A stretch of 42,403 nt of DNA, from contig CAZBXI010000008.1 in the NCBI GenBank assembly GCA_964496035.1, positions 1 to 42,403 of the forward strand. Direction: 5' to 3'. A program made the position numbers and the translations under genes. Within the stretch, counting starts at the first letter, position 1. Each line of letters opens with the position of its first letter. Shown here piece by piece: positions 24,310 to 33,149 of this stretch. The DNA comes from EX4484-217-1 sp964496035. Lineage in GTDB: Archaea > Thermoproteota > Thermoprotei_A > EX4484-217-1. Under the pieces are notes generated by a model, which saw only the letters and a program-made list of their open reading frames with translations, made no database searches and was not told the origin of the DNA.

Positions 24310-24322
24310 TCTAAGTGGGAAG

Positions 24323-24330
24323 TATAAAAT
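24323..24330 (+). promoter_or_regulatory. TATA box of the MoxR-archaeosortase operon
   Basis: TATAAAAT lies 45-60 bases before the MoxR start. A start site about 25 bases downstream (near 24352) leaves a leader of about 30 bases containing AGGTG at 24371-24375. No other promoter is obvious until the end of the operon at 33148. Confidence 0.5.
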
Positions 24331-24381
24331 TAAATAGTTGATAATTGTTAAGAAATGTTAGATGATAACAAGGTGTTCTAA

Positions 24382-25338
24382 TTGAGTAACGATAATACAC
24401 GCGAGGAATTGCTTGAGACACCTAAGAAGATAATTAATGAAATAAGCAAGGTTATTGTCGGTAAAAGAAAAGTTATCGAAGGAATTATTGTAGCTCTCTT
24501 AAGCGAAGGACATGTCCTAATAGAAGGATATGCTGGAACAGCAAAAACATTAACTGCAAAAGCCTTCGCTAGAACAATAGGTGGAGTATTTAAGAGAATA
24601 CAGTTTACACCGGATACACTGCCATCAGACATTACTGGTTTCTACATTTACACAATTACGGGTGAAAGAAGGTTTCAGGAAGGCCCAATTTTTGCAAACA
24701 TAGTTTTAGCAGACGAAATAAACAGAACAACACCTAGAACACAAGCTGCTCTCATAGAGGCAATGCAGGAGAAGCAAGTAACCATAGAAGGGGTAACCTA
24801 TAAGCTTCCAGAACCCTTCATGGTTGTAGCAACCCAAATACCCATGGCTATTTCTGTTGGAACATACCCTCTAACCGAAGTTCAGCTAGACAGGTTCATG
24901 TTTAGGTTATGGAGCGACTATAGTCCACCAGAAGAGGAGGAGAAAATAGTATCAAACATAGACTATATCGAAAAAATGCCTGTAAGCCAAGTAGCAACAC
25001 CAGCTCAAATACTTAAACTGATAAACTACATTAAAGAGAACATATACGTCGATAAAAACATAGTCAAGTACATAGTTAACCTAGTAACATACATTAGGAA
25101 ACACCCAGACGTAGCCCTAGGCCCTAGCCATAGAGCAGGAATATCCCTCTTCAAAGCAGCAAGAACATATGCTTTCATTTCAGGTAGAAATTACGTAATA
25201 CCTGACGACGTAAAATACTTCGCCCATGAAGTACTAGTTCATAGAATAAAGTTAAAAACAGAAGCAGAAATGGAGGGAATAACAGCTGAAGATATTGTTA
25301 AAGAAGCCCTTAAATCAGTTGAGGTACCTAAAATATGA
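24382..25338 (+). CDS. MoxR-family AAA+ ATPase
   Basis: 318 residues. Walker A GYAGTAKT at 49-56, Walker B VLADEINR with the following TTPRTQAALIEAMQE, sensor 1 MVVATQIP, and the C-terminal lid with GPSHRAGISLFKAARTYAF are all present. MoxR ATPases act as chaperones that insert metals or mature complexes, usually together with vWA or DUF58 proteins; a DUF58 gene lies in this same operon. Start TTG 24382 with AGGTG six bases upstream. Its stop overlaps the next ATG (ATGA). It is first in an eight-gene operon and presumably supplies the energy step. Confidence 0.95.
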   Translation: MSNDNTREELLETPKKIINEISKVIVGKRKVIEGIIVALLSEGHVLIEGYAGTAKTLTAKAFARTIGGVFKRIQFTPDTLPSDITGFYIYTITGERRFQEGPIFANIVLADEINRTTPRTQAALIEAMQEKQVTIEGVTYKLPEPFMVVATQIPMAISVGTYPLTEVQLDRFMFRLWSDYSPPEEEEKIVSNIDYIEKMPVSQVATPAQILKLINYIKENIYVDKNIVKYIVNLVTYIRKHPDVALGPSHRAGISLFKAARTYAFISGRNYVIPDDVKYFAHEVLVHRIKLKTEAEMEGITAEDIVKEALKSVEVPKI

Positions 25339-26006
25339 AACTAAGAGAAGAAACAGTCTTACCAATAACTATTGTAATGCTTGGGGTAATTGCCGTAATA
25401 AATATTTTACCTGTTCAAGAACTATTTAAACTAGTTGCATATTTCTCATTATTCATAGTCACTATAAACTTATGGATTTTAAAACTAAGAAATTATATCT
25501 CATCACTATTATGGACTATTCCTCTTGCTTCCCTTCTTTCGCACTTAATAGTGTATGTTGGGATATTTAGAAATGCATGGAATTATGCGTATGGTGTATT
25601 TTACACTACAGTAGCTTTATCACTAATATATTCTGAGAAAAGCCTTGAACTTGAAATTCCGAAATTAGGAAGAAAAGACGTAGCAGCGGTTACGGTATTG
25701 ATTTTAGCAGGTTTCTTTGTGTCAAGGATAGTAACCTTGGAGCCAATAATATTCTTTTACCTATTAGGTCCAATACTTGAATATGCAGTATCTAAATCGA
25801 TAACACCTACGAGAATATTCTCAAATAAGGTAGTGTTTGCTACGATATGTGCAATTGTGGCGTTAACATTCTATACCGAGTTTCCATCATTACTATTAGT
25901 AGCTATAGTAGGTTTAGTGCTTAGGATAGGATTAGGTGGTTTTAAAGGAATATTTGGAGACTACGTTTTAAGACTTAGCAGTATAATTTCAAGGTACGTG
26001 ATATAG
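25335..26006 (+). CDS. Polytopic membrane protein of the MoxR operon
   Basis: 223 residues with about seven predicted membrane helices and few charged loops; one exposed stretch is SEKSLELEIPKLGRKD. No family is recognised. The ATG overlaps the MoxR stop (ATGA) and the stop is one base from the next ATG, so it is firmly part of the operon. In related MoxR/DUF58 clusters a membrane protein at this position often scaffolds the complex, but that is only context. Confidence 0.8.
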   Translation: MKLREETVLPITIVMLGVIAVINILPVQELFKLVAYFSLFIVTINLWILKLRNYISSLLWTIPLASLLSHLIVYVGIFRNAWNYAYGVFYTTVALSLIYSEKSLELEIPKLGRKDVAAVTVLILAGFFVSRIVTLEPIIFFYLLGPILEYAVSKSITPTRIFSNKVVFATICAIVALTFYTEFPSLLLVAIVGLVLRIGLGGFKGIFGDYVLRLSSIISRYVI

Positions 26007-26007
26007 G

Positions 26008-26721
26008 ATGCTAATAAAGCATGCCGTAATAGGTTTAAACCTTATGATCATAGGTATCGTAGGTTCAATAACATCATTCATACTACTAAATACACCCGAG
26101 TTAACAGCTGCTCTTGCAGGCTTAGCTATGGTTGGAGCAGTAATGTTTGCTATCGGATGGGAAATGCCTGAACACCCAATAAAAGCTATGAGGGAGGAGA
26201 TCAAGTATCTTAAGGAAAACATTGAGAGAATATTCGAGGAACTAAACATACTAGATGCTAAACCGTCATTTCTACCTTCAAGCATGAGCAAGGATGGAAA
26301 ACCATCGATAATAGTACCCTTAGCTAAGCACTTACATGTAAAGGAAGCTAAGAAACTACCTGAAAGATTCATTATCACAATAAGAAACATACCCTATTTA
26401 AAGCTGAAACCACCTTGTACTAAACTTATTGAGGAACTAGCCGTATCAAAAGTTGAAAACGTAGGGCAAGTAGAAGATATTTTATCCAAAATCCTTGTCC
26501 AACATTTAAACATAGCGAATAACGTTAAAGTAGCTGAAAAACCCAATAGCACAATTCTAGTGGTAGCTTCTAAAATGAAGTATTTTGGCGGAGAATATAG
26601 AGGTAAAGTGGGGTTTACATCAGCACTAATAGGAACAGTATTAGCAGAAACATTAGGTAGGAAGATAGACTTCATAAACCTTGAAATTAAAGGAAAAGAC
26701 CTTATTCTAACGTTCAAGTAG
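26008..26721 (+). CDS. Membrane-anchored protein with large cytoplasmic domain
   Basis: 237 residues: two membrane helices (about 8-27 and 31-50), a coiled-coil linker with MREEIKYLKENIERIFEELN, then an alpha/beta domain of about 140 residues (KPSIIVPLAKHLHVKEAKKL to the end). No catalytic motif is seen. It starts one base after the preceding stop. The linker length suggests it reaches into the cytoplasm to contact MoxR or DUF58; inference only. Confidence 0.78.
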   Translation: MLIKHAVIGLNLMIIGIVGSITSFILLNTPELTAALAGLAMVGAVMFAIGWEMPEHPIKAMREEIKYLKENIERIFEELNILDAKPSFLPSSMSKDGKPSIIVPLAKHLHVKEAKKLPERFIITIRNIPYLKLKPPCTKLIEELAVSKVENVGQVEDILSKILVQHLNIANNVKVAEKPNSTILVVASKMKYFGGEYRGKVGFTSALIGTVLAETLGRKIDFINLEIKGKDLILTFK

Positions 26722-26731
26722 AGGGACAGGT

Positions 26732-27022
26732 ATGGCAGAAATAGTGTTTATTGAAAAATTCCTTATAAGACTAGCAGCAGGCATGTTCATAGCCTTAGTA
26801 GCATTAATTCTTGTTGGAGAAAAAAGAGTGGACGTTTACATAGCTGTGTTCATTCTCATATACTTCATATTTCTAGCATTATATTCGCCACTACCCAAAG
26901 AAGTAGAGAAAGGAATGAACATAATTTCGAAAATTCTGATAACAATTTTTATAATAATAGTCTCCTTTAGAATACTAGAAATAATAGCACCAACGATAAT
27001 CATAAGCATACTGGGACCATAG
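26732..27022 (+). CDS. Small three-helix membrane protein
   Basis: 96 residues with three hydrophobic helices (about 8-25, 32-50 and 68-92). The only charged loop is between helices 2 and 3 (SPLPKEVEKGMN). ATG 26732 lies 10 bases after the previous stop, with GAGGGACAGGT before it. It overlaps nothing but is tightly packed between operon members. No family recognised. Confidence 0.75.
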   Translation: MAEIVFIEKFLIRLAAGMFIALVALILVGEKRVDVYIAVFILIYFIFLALYSPLPKEVEKGMNIISKILITIFIIIVSFRILEIIAPTIIISILGP

Positions 27023-27024
27023 CA

Positions 27025-29049
27025 ATGCCCGGTTCCCCGCAGAAAGCTCTAGCAATAGCACTACTGGTACTATTAATAGTAACTATTATTGCCAACCCGA
27101 CACCGTGTAGTGCAGAAACAGAACTAATACCTCATGAAGATCCTTCAAGAGCTAAAGAGGAAACAGATGTAGTAACGCTTCTAACATTTTACGTTTACGC
27201 ATTATCTTCAATGACCTTAGAGGACTATGAAAATTCGGTTGAAATACTTAAACTAGCAGGTTTACTGAAAATCTCTAAAGAACTTGAATACATAGTTAAT
27301 AGGTTCAATGAACTTCTACGTGAAACCCATGAAAACCTAAACGATACACGGTACTACATAGACTTAGCAAAACACTACATTCTGTTAATGGAATATAGGA
27401 GAGCATTTTACTCTTTAGATAACGCCACTTTCCACCTTTCAAAAGCAAACATAACGTTAGATACTCTAATAGCCTATAAGCAGAGACTAGTACCAGCAAT
27501 AAGCAAATATGTTCCAGAAGAGTATGCTGGAAAATTTTACCAATTACATTTAACCATAGGACTCTACTTAACCCATGGTTTAAGAAGACTAATAAGCAGA
27601 TATGCTGAGGAAATACGTAACTTAAGAGCAAGAATACCCCGTGAGAAAGTAGAAATCAAGGGAGTACATGGTACGAAAATACTATTGAATGTTAAACCTA
27701 AAACTGTTTTTGTCGGAGATCACATTTCAATTAGTGCTCGATTGCTTTCAGAAAACAATACAGCACTCCCCTATAGAGCTATATTGTTAAGCATAATATT
27801 TAGAGACCGTATTCTTCTTAGAAAAGAGCTTAAAACGGATGAAAAAGGAGTAGTCAATTACAAGTATAAAGTTCCATACATATACGATGAATACCTTATA
27901 ACTAAAGGCTTAGTTATTGCCGTCCGCTACATGCCTATAGGCGATGATGTAGGTTTCTATAAACCATGCTACAACCAAACCACAGTAAAAGTCCTATATC
28001 AACCAACGCACGCAACTGTACAAGGCCCTACAATAGTTTACCCAGGGTTAAAGTCACGATTCACGCTAACCATAGACCCTTCACCTACAGTAAATAGTCC
28101 CAGAAATGTCAAAATATTCTTAGATAATATTCAATTAAAAGATGCTACAGTATATTCTAGAGAAACCATAGTAACTCTTAAAATACCTGAAAACGCTAGT
28201 ATAGGCACTCACATATTGAAGTTCTACGTTGAACCTTTAAACCGCCTAGCACCTGCTACAGCAGGATTCGGAATTCTGGTAACATATATTCCTACAAAAT
28301 TAAGCGTAAATATTCCAGGAATAGTTTACTATCCACTATCCAGTATTGTTGTTAAAGGAAGGCTAATATACTCAAACGGAACACCAATATGGGGAGAAAC
28401 AGTCGTAATTAGAATTGGCGGGGAAAACCATACTTTAATATCTGATTCGTATGGGGAATTTTCTCTTAGCCTAAAGCCGAAATTTACTCTTACATTTAAC
28501 GAATTAAACGTGGAGGTAATTTTTGAATCGGAAAAACCTTGGCATCCTCTTCTCATTAGGAGAAGCAAAGTAAACATTGTTAGCTTAATACCGTTAACCA
28601 TAGCATTACTTACACTAGGGTTCTACATGGCTATTTCTCCAAGAGAAATTACGTTTTCAACAGCAAAACTTGCTGCTTTATTCCGTAGAAGAAGGAGAAT
28701 TATGAAAAAGAAAATCCCAGAAAAACCAGTTATAACGTTTTATCCAGGACTAGAAGCAGAAACACTTGCAAAGAAACCTACAATGTACGAATTTAAAATT
28801 CAAACAGAAGTTACAAAGCTTTACATCGATGCTGTTAAGCTACTTTCTAGGAAAATCTATCCTCCTAAGCCTTATGAGACCATGAGAGAATATTGCCTAT
28901 CAATAAAAAGTAGGGTACCTAGAGAAGTTTTCGAAGCATTTAAGAAATTAACCTCTCTGGCTGAGAAATCGCTTTACTTTAAACCATACTTTTCAAGCGA
29001 GGAGCTAATATTGGCACGCAAATGTTACGAGAAAATAGCAAGGTGGTAA
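27025..29049 (+). CDS. Large surface protein with Ig-like repeats and C-terminal DUF4129-like domain
   Basis: 674 residues. A signal or anchor helix (about 8-27) is followed by a helical exterior region (about 45-215). Two or three Ig-like/carboxypeptidase-like beta domains come next (about 220-510), with repeats such as IVYPGLKSRFTLTIDP and IVYYPLSSIVVKGRLIYSNGTPIWGE. A membrane helix lies at about 520-545, then a basic RRRRRIMKKK stop-transfer. The cytoplasmic tail VTKLYIDAVKLL...YETMREYCLSIK...REVFEAFKKLT resembles DUF4129. In bacteria DUF4129 is found in TgpA-type transglutaminase/MoxR clusters. It may link external polymer to the MoxR machine. Confidence 0.82.
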   Translation: MPGSPQKALAIALLVLLIVTIIANPTPCSAETELIPHEDPSRAKEETDVVTLLTFYVYALSSMTLEDYENSVEILKLAGLLKISKELEYIVNRFNELLRETHENLNDTRYYIDLAKHYILLMEYRRAFYSLDNATFHLSKANITLDTLIAYKQRLVPAISKYVPEEYAGKFYQLHLTIGLYLTHGLRRLISRYAEEIRNLRARIPREKVEIKGVHGTKILLNVKPKTVFVGDHISISARLLSENNTALPYRAILLSIIFRDRILLRKELKTDEKGVVNYKYKVPYIYDEYLITKGLVIAVRYMPIGDDVGFYKPCYNQTTVKVLYQPTHATVQGPTIVYPGLKSRFTLTIDPSPTVNSPRNVKIFLDNIQLKDATVYSRETIVTLKIPENASIGTHILKFYVEPLNRLAPATAGFGILVTYIPTKLSVNIPGIVYYPLSSIVVKGRLIYSNGTPIWGETVVIRIGGENHTLISDSYGEFSLSLKPKFTLTFNELNVEVIFESEKPWHPLLIRRSKVNIVSLIPLTIALLTLGFYMAISPREITFSTAKLAALFRRRRRIMKKKIPEKPVITFYPGLEAETLAKKPTMYEFKIQTEVTKLYIDAVKLLSRKIYPPKPYETMREYCLSIKSRVPREVFEAFKKLTSLAEKSLYFKPYFSSEELILARKCYEKIARW

Positions 29050-29052
29050 AAT

Positions 29053-29922
29053 GTGAGTAAGAAGAAAAATGCGGTATTCATAGGCATACTAACACTACTC
29101 ATACTCATAGTGTTGTATCCTACAGTAACAGACTTCAGCATCCACAATCCCGGATGGAATGGTTTCTCAAAGTTAAAAGAAGAGTTAAAAGCTGAGGTAA
29201 TAGTTGAAAACTTTGCTAACACCATATACTCCATAAGGAATTCCGAAGAAACAGCTGTAATAACGATAGCTTATAGGCAATATTCAGCAGATGAATTAGA
29301 AGCTCTAAGAAACTACCTACTCCAAGGAGGAACATTAATAGTTATGGACGATTATGGTGAAGGTAACGCTATTCTAGAATATTTAAAAGTACCAATAATA
29401 ATAACCAGCAACGCTCCACTATACGATCCATTCGATAACTTTAAGAATAAAAGGTTTCCAATAGCAAAAATCGCAGGTAAAGATGAATACATAGTTTTAA
29501 ACCACGCATCAGCGATCATGGTAAGCGAACATGGAATAGAAAGTGTGAAAATACTGGCGCTTTCAAGCCCATTCGCATACTTGGATGTAAACAATAATGA
29601 AATATGGGATAAAGGTGAGCCTAAAGGTCCCCTACCCGTAGCAGTATCAATAAAGTATGGTAAGGGAACATTAATTGTAATATCTGATCCAAGTATTGTG
29701 ATAAACTCTATGATAGATTTTGAAAACAACCTAGAATTCATGAGGGACATCGTTAGTGAGAAAAAAGTTTTCCTAGATCAAACACATATTCCTAAAAGCC
29801 TACACGAACAGTTAAAGGACATGCTCGCATATGCTGTCAGCAATTACGTACTCAATCCCATAATCCTAGTAGGAATATTGTTAGTGCTCTTTACATTAAT
29901 TTCAAGAAAGTTAATACGCTAG
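29053..29922 (+). CDS. DUF4350-family membrane-bound protein
   Basis: 289 residues. An N-terminal membrane helix (about 8-25) precedes a Rossmann-like exterior domain with the DUF4350 pattern: ELEALRNYLLQGGTLIVMDDYGEGNAILEYL, then GKGTLIVISDPSIVINSMI. A C-terminal membrane helix (about 262-284) ends in RKLIR. DUF4350 proteins accompany MoxR, DUF58 and DUF4129 in many genomes; their role is unknown. Start GTG 29053, three bases after the previous stop. The short basic C-terminus after the last helix superficially resembles a sorting tail; see the finding. Confidence 0.85.
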   Translation: MSKKKNAVFIGILTLLILIVLYPTVTDFSIHNPGWNGFSKLKEELKAEVIVENFANTIYSIRNSEETAVITIAYRQYSADELEALRNYLLQGGTLIVMDDYGEGNAILEYLKVPIIITSNAPLYDPFDNFKNKRFPIAKIAGKDEYIVLNHASAIMVSEHGIESVKILALSSPFAYLDVNNNEIWDKGEPKGPLPVAVSIKYGKGTLIVISDPSIVINSMIDFENNLEFMRDIVSEKKVFLDQTHIPKSLHEQLKDMLAYAVSNYVLNPIILVGILLVLFTLISRKLIR

Positions 29923-29933
29923 GTGAAGAGTAA

Positions 29934-31505
29934 GTGAAAACCAAACACATCATACCATTAATGTACACGGTTTTCCTGGCAATATTAGCTTACCCTCTAA
30001 ACCCCCTAAGCTTCGCAGCACTACTATTCCTACTCATTCTTCAATTACTATCTACGTTAAAGAACATAGCTAAGTTGAGCATAGTATGCTATTTTACCCT
30101 ATACTTTTCCATACCTATACTTCTAGCAAACTACGGTTTCTTCAGTTTCATATTCTCTATACCTTATTTCCCCTTGCTCACCGATAACATCGGAAAATTC
30201 GTGTTAAAGGAAAAGAATGTTTTAAAGGGTGTTATGAAAATCGGATATACAACGTACATAATGCTCCTAATGGGCATTCCCATAATACCCTTAACCTTGT
30301 TTAGTGTGGAAATACTTTACACGTTAATCGCATACTATTCTCTTACATTGCTACAGTTCCTAATAGTTGACAAGGAATTAGCTAAGGTTAAACTAAGTTT
30401 CAACAGCTACACTATGAGGGTTTTAAGAAACGATGAAAACACCTACAAATTAATCGTGGAGAACAGTAGCAGATCTAAGATAAAACTTCATGTTAAAGAA
30501 GTGGAAAGCGAAAACGCCAACATAGCCTTAAGTAAGCGAACAACTACTGTAAACAAAAATGAAAAACTTACGATAAAACTTAAGCTTCTAGGAAAATACG
30601 TTGGCAAAGGAACGCTAAAGCTTAAAACCATAATAGCTGACAATACGGGCATAGCTAGGAGAACAATAACATTAACATCGAAAGTTACAGTAATACCGCA
30701 GTATAAGTTAGCTCTTAGAGCAGCTCTAATACTGCTTTCAAGACTAGCCCAAATACAAACACCAATACTACTAGCTGAACATAAAGCAGTAACTGGCCAT
30801 GCACGTAAAGGAGAATATTACGGTGTTAGAGCATACGTTCCAGGAGATGAAATTTCAACTATACACTGGAAGAAAAGCGTTAGTAAACAAACACTTGTAG
30901 TTAAGGACTACAAGAGAGAACCACGTAGAACACTAATGCTTCTTTGCGATCTGACATCTACAACATTTAGTGAACTAGATGACATAGTTTACACGCTTCT
31001 TTCAACACTCATATATGAAACTCTAAGAAACCCTACTCAAACAGTATATGTTACAATATATGATAAAAATAGAACATACTTAAACATTTATAAGTCAAGT
31101 ATCAGCATGGCACTATCGAAAACAGTGAAGTTTCTCAAAGAAACCCCGTTAACAATACTGAAAGAAAGCATTAAAGCAGAGCTTGAGAAGCCTTTAACGG
31201 GGATATTGAAAAGCAAGGTTATGAGGAAAATACCCTTAATCCAAATAGAAGTTAGCAGCTTAAAAGACAAAGTTACTAAAAACATAGGATACATCTTCCT
31301 CTCAAAAACCATTAACGTAGAGCAACCACCGGCTGACATAACATTTATTCACGGAAATGTCTTAGAAAAACACGTGTACGGCCTCATAGAATATAGTGTT
31401 AAAGAATTAGGGTATAGCGTAGTTGAACCTAGAAAGTTAAGGCCAAAAGTTCTCTACGAAAAAGCTAAGATAGAGCCAATAGCATTAGGTGTTAAAGCAG
31501 CATGA
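29934..31505 (+). CDS. DUF58-family protein with N-terminal membrane domain
   Basis: 523 residues. The first 150 contain four to five membrane helices. A beta-rich middle (about 160-255) is followed by the DUF58 signature GEYYGVRAYVPGDEISTIHWKKS starting at Gly293, then KQTLVVKDYKREPRRTLMLLCDLT, a vWA-like strand with a metal-site Asp. DUF58 proteins are standard partners of MoxR ATPases and are thought to be the target or co-chaperone. GTG 29934 follows GGTGAAGAG. The TGA overlaps the next ATG (ATGA), so it is coupled to the archaeosortase. Confidence 0.9.
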   Translation: MKTKHIIPLMYTVFLAILAYPLNPLSFAALLFLLILQLLSTLKNIAKLSIVCYFTLYFSIPILLANYGFFSFIFSIPYFPLLTDNIGKFVLKEKNVLKGVMKIGYTTYIMLLMGIPIIPLTLFSVEILYTLIAYYSLTLLQFLIVDKELAKVKLSFNSYTMRVLRNDENTYKLIVENSSRSKIKLHVKEVESENANIALSKRTTTVNKNEKLTIKLKLLGKYVGKGTLKLKTIIADNTGIARRTITLTSKVTVIPQYKLALRAALILLSRLAQIQTPILLAEHKAVTGHARKGEYYGVRAYVPGDEISTIHWKKSVSKQTLVVKDYKREPRRTLMLLCDLTSTTFSELDDIVYTLLSTLIYETLRNPTQTVYVTIYDKNRTYLNIYKSSISMALSKTVKFLKETPLTILKESIKAELEKPLTGILKSKVMRKIPLIQIEVSSLKDKVTKNIGYIFLSKTINVEQPPADITFIHGNVLEKHVYGLIEYSVKELGYSVVEPRKLRPKVLYEKAKIEPIALGVKAA

Positions 31506-33148
31506 GCTTACGTAGACAAGGAAATATAGTTTTCATAGTAACGTACATTTCATGGGCTATATCCATAGTAGTTTTAAGTTACTGGAACACTATAAGGGGA
31601 CTAGTAAGGTTAGCTTCGCTTGACGAATACTCCTACCTATTAGCGGTACCAATTATCGTAGCGTACATAGCTTTAAGAAGAATTAGCGGATTAAACATAA
31701 AGCTAGCAATTAGTGTGCAAAGTATTGCTTTTTCCCTACTACTTATTTCTATTTCATCATATCTTTACATGATATCGTGGACTTCAGAACTGACTCTAGA
31801 GCTCCAAATGCTATCCTTGATTTTCATGTTCTGGGCTTTTACAGCATTAATAGTGAACTTCGAAACTCTAGCTAAGATTAAAAGCATTATATTCTTAAGC
31901 CTACTAATAACCCCTGTACCTAGAGTAGTATTAGACTATATGGCAACATTACTTTCCAGAAAAGTAGCCGAAATAGTAGCAGCAATAACTAGTGCCAAAC
32001 TAATTATCGGAACCTCAGTTATGCTTAAAACATTAGGTCCCCACGGGGAAACAATAGTTTTCGAAATAGGACCAGCATGTAGTGGTGTAGTTAGCTTAAT
32101 GGGTTTCATAGTCGGTTTACCTTTAATACTAGACTACATATGTTCAGCTAAAGCATCGAGAAGAAGGAAAGTATTAGCAGCTACAATATCCTCTATCTCT
32201 CTACTTATCCTCTTACTTCTAGGAAACATTACACGCATCATCTTAATAATTTTAAGTGGCAGAATATGGGGACTAGACACTGCTATGACAGTTTTCCATA
32301 CAACACCATCAATCATACTAACTGTAATCACAGTAATTATTGTTATGACTGTTCTCTTCAAAATAGTTCCAAAAGGAGCATTTCAAGAAACAAAACCGCC
32401 TTCCATAACAAGTAAGCTAAGTAGAGAAGTCCTAGTTTTAACATTAATCTTCCTAGTTCTATTAGCCTTCATTACACCTCAACTACTTGAATCAACCATA
32501 CCTTACACTCCAATAGAGGTTAAAGGCAAAGTAATTCCGGTAGAAGAACTCTCAGCAAATATTACAAAATATGTTTTCAACTCTTCATCGATAGAAATAC
32601 TAAGCGACAGAAGAGATAAAAGAGTAGAAGTTCTTCTAAACATACCTATCGTTAGACGTGTTACCCTAAAGTACAATAAAACAATAATTTACGCGTACAT
32701 TGAGGGTTCGGATAATCCATCGCAATTCCATGGGTGGCCCGTATGTCTAACGTATCAAGGGTACAGCTTGGACAAGTATTGGACTGAAGCAGTGGAAGGA
32801 TATGCTATTGAATTACCTGTAACATATATTGAAGCTAGTAAAGGCTTTGCACGGATGCTCATGGCGTACATTAGAGTTCCAGCTATTGTAAGCTATGGTG
32901 GTTTTGAAAAACAATTCTTCATTAGAACAACACTATACACTCCTATTAGGAGCCCAGATATTACTAAAAAATACTCCATGTTAAAGGAGGTTATAAGCGA
33001 AGTAGTTGGTAGTTTACAACCTGAACTTAAAAAAACAGCGATAAGTAAGTTTATTAATGTAAGCTTTGCAATACCTGCTTTCTCCCTCGTAGTTGCATTA
33101 GTGAATATAGGGTTACTTGTTTACTCGAGAATTGTTGAGAAAGAGTAG
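31502..33148 (+). CDS. Archaeosortase/exosortase-family transpeptidase with EpsI-like C-terminal domain
   Basis: 548 residues. The N-terminal 325 carry about eight membrane helices and the exosortase triad: Cys193 in PACSGVVSLMGF, Arg245 in GNITRI and His266 in VFHTTPS. Sorting enzymes of this family cleave C-terminal tripartite tails and attach proteins to a lipid or surface glycan. The exterior C-terminal region (about 335-520) contains HGWPVCLTYQGYSLDKYW (His410, Cys415), which resembles the H-x-P-x-x-C-L-x-x-x-G-W motif of EpsI/DUF3485, the partner of bacterial exosortases. A last membrane helix (about 522-543) ends the protein. Start ATG 31502 overlaps the DUF58 stop. No paired target tail was found in the window. 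Confidence 0.88.
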   Translation: MSLRRQGNIVFIVTYISWAISIVVLSYWNTIRGLVRLASLDEYSYLLAVPIIVAYIALRRISGLNIKLAISVQSIAFSLLLISISSYLYMISWTSELTLELQMLSLIFMFWAFTALIVNFETLAKIKSIIFLSLLITPVPRVVLDYMATLLSRKVAEIVAAITSAKLIIGTSVMLKTLGPHGETIVFEIGPACSGVVSLMGFIVGLPLILDYICSAKASRRRKVLAATISSISLLILLLLGNITRIILIILSGRIWGLDTAMTVFHTTPSIILTVITVIIVMTVLFKIVPKGAFQETKPPSITSKLSREVLVLTLIFLVLLAFITPQLLESTIPYTPIEVKGKVIPVEELSANITKYVFNSSSIEILSDRRDKRVEVLLNIPIVRRVTLKYNKTIIYAYIEGSDNPSQFHGWPVCLTYQGYSLDKYWTEAVEGYAIELPVTYIEASKGFARMLMAYIRVPAIVSYGGFEKQFFIRTTLYTPIRSPDITKKYSMLKEVISEVVGSLQPELKKTAISKFINVSFAIPAFSLVVALVNIGLLVYSRIVEKE

Positions 33149-33149
33149 G

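Noticed and set aside
27025..29049. Central helix plus RRRRR as an archaeosortase sorting tail
   Set aside because: A further 110-residue domain follows the basic cluster, whereas sorting tails lie at the extreme C-terminus.
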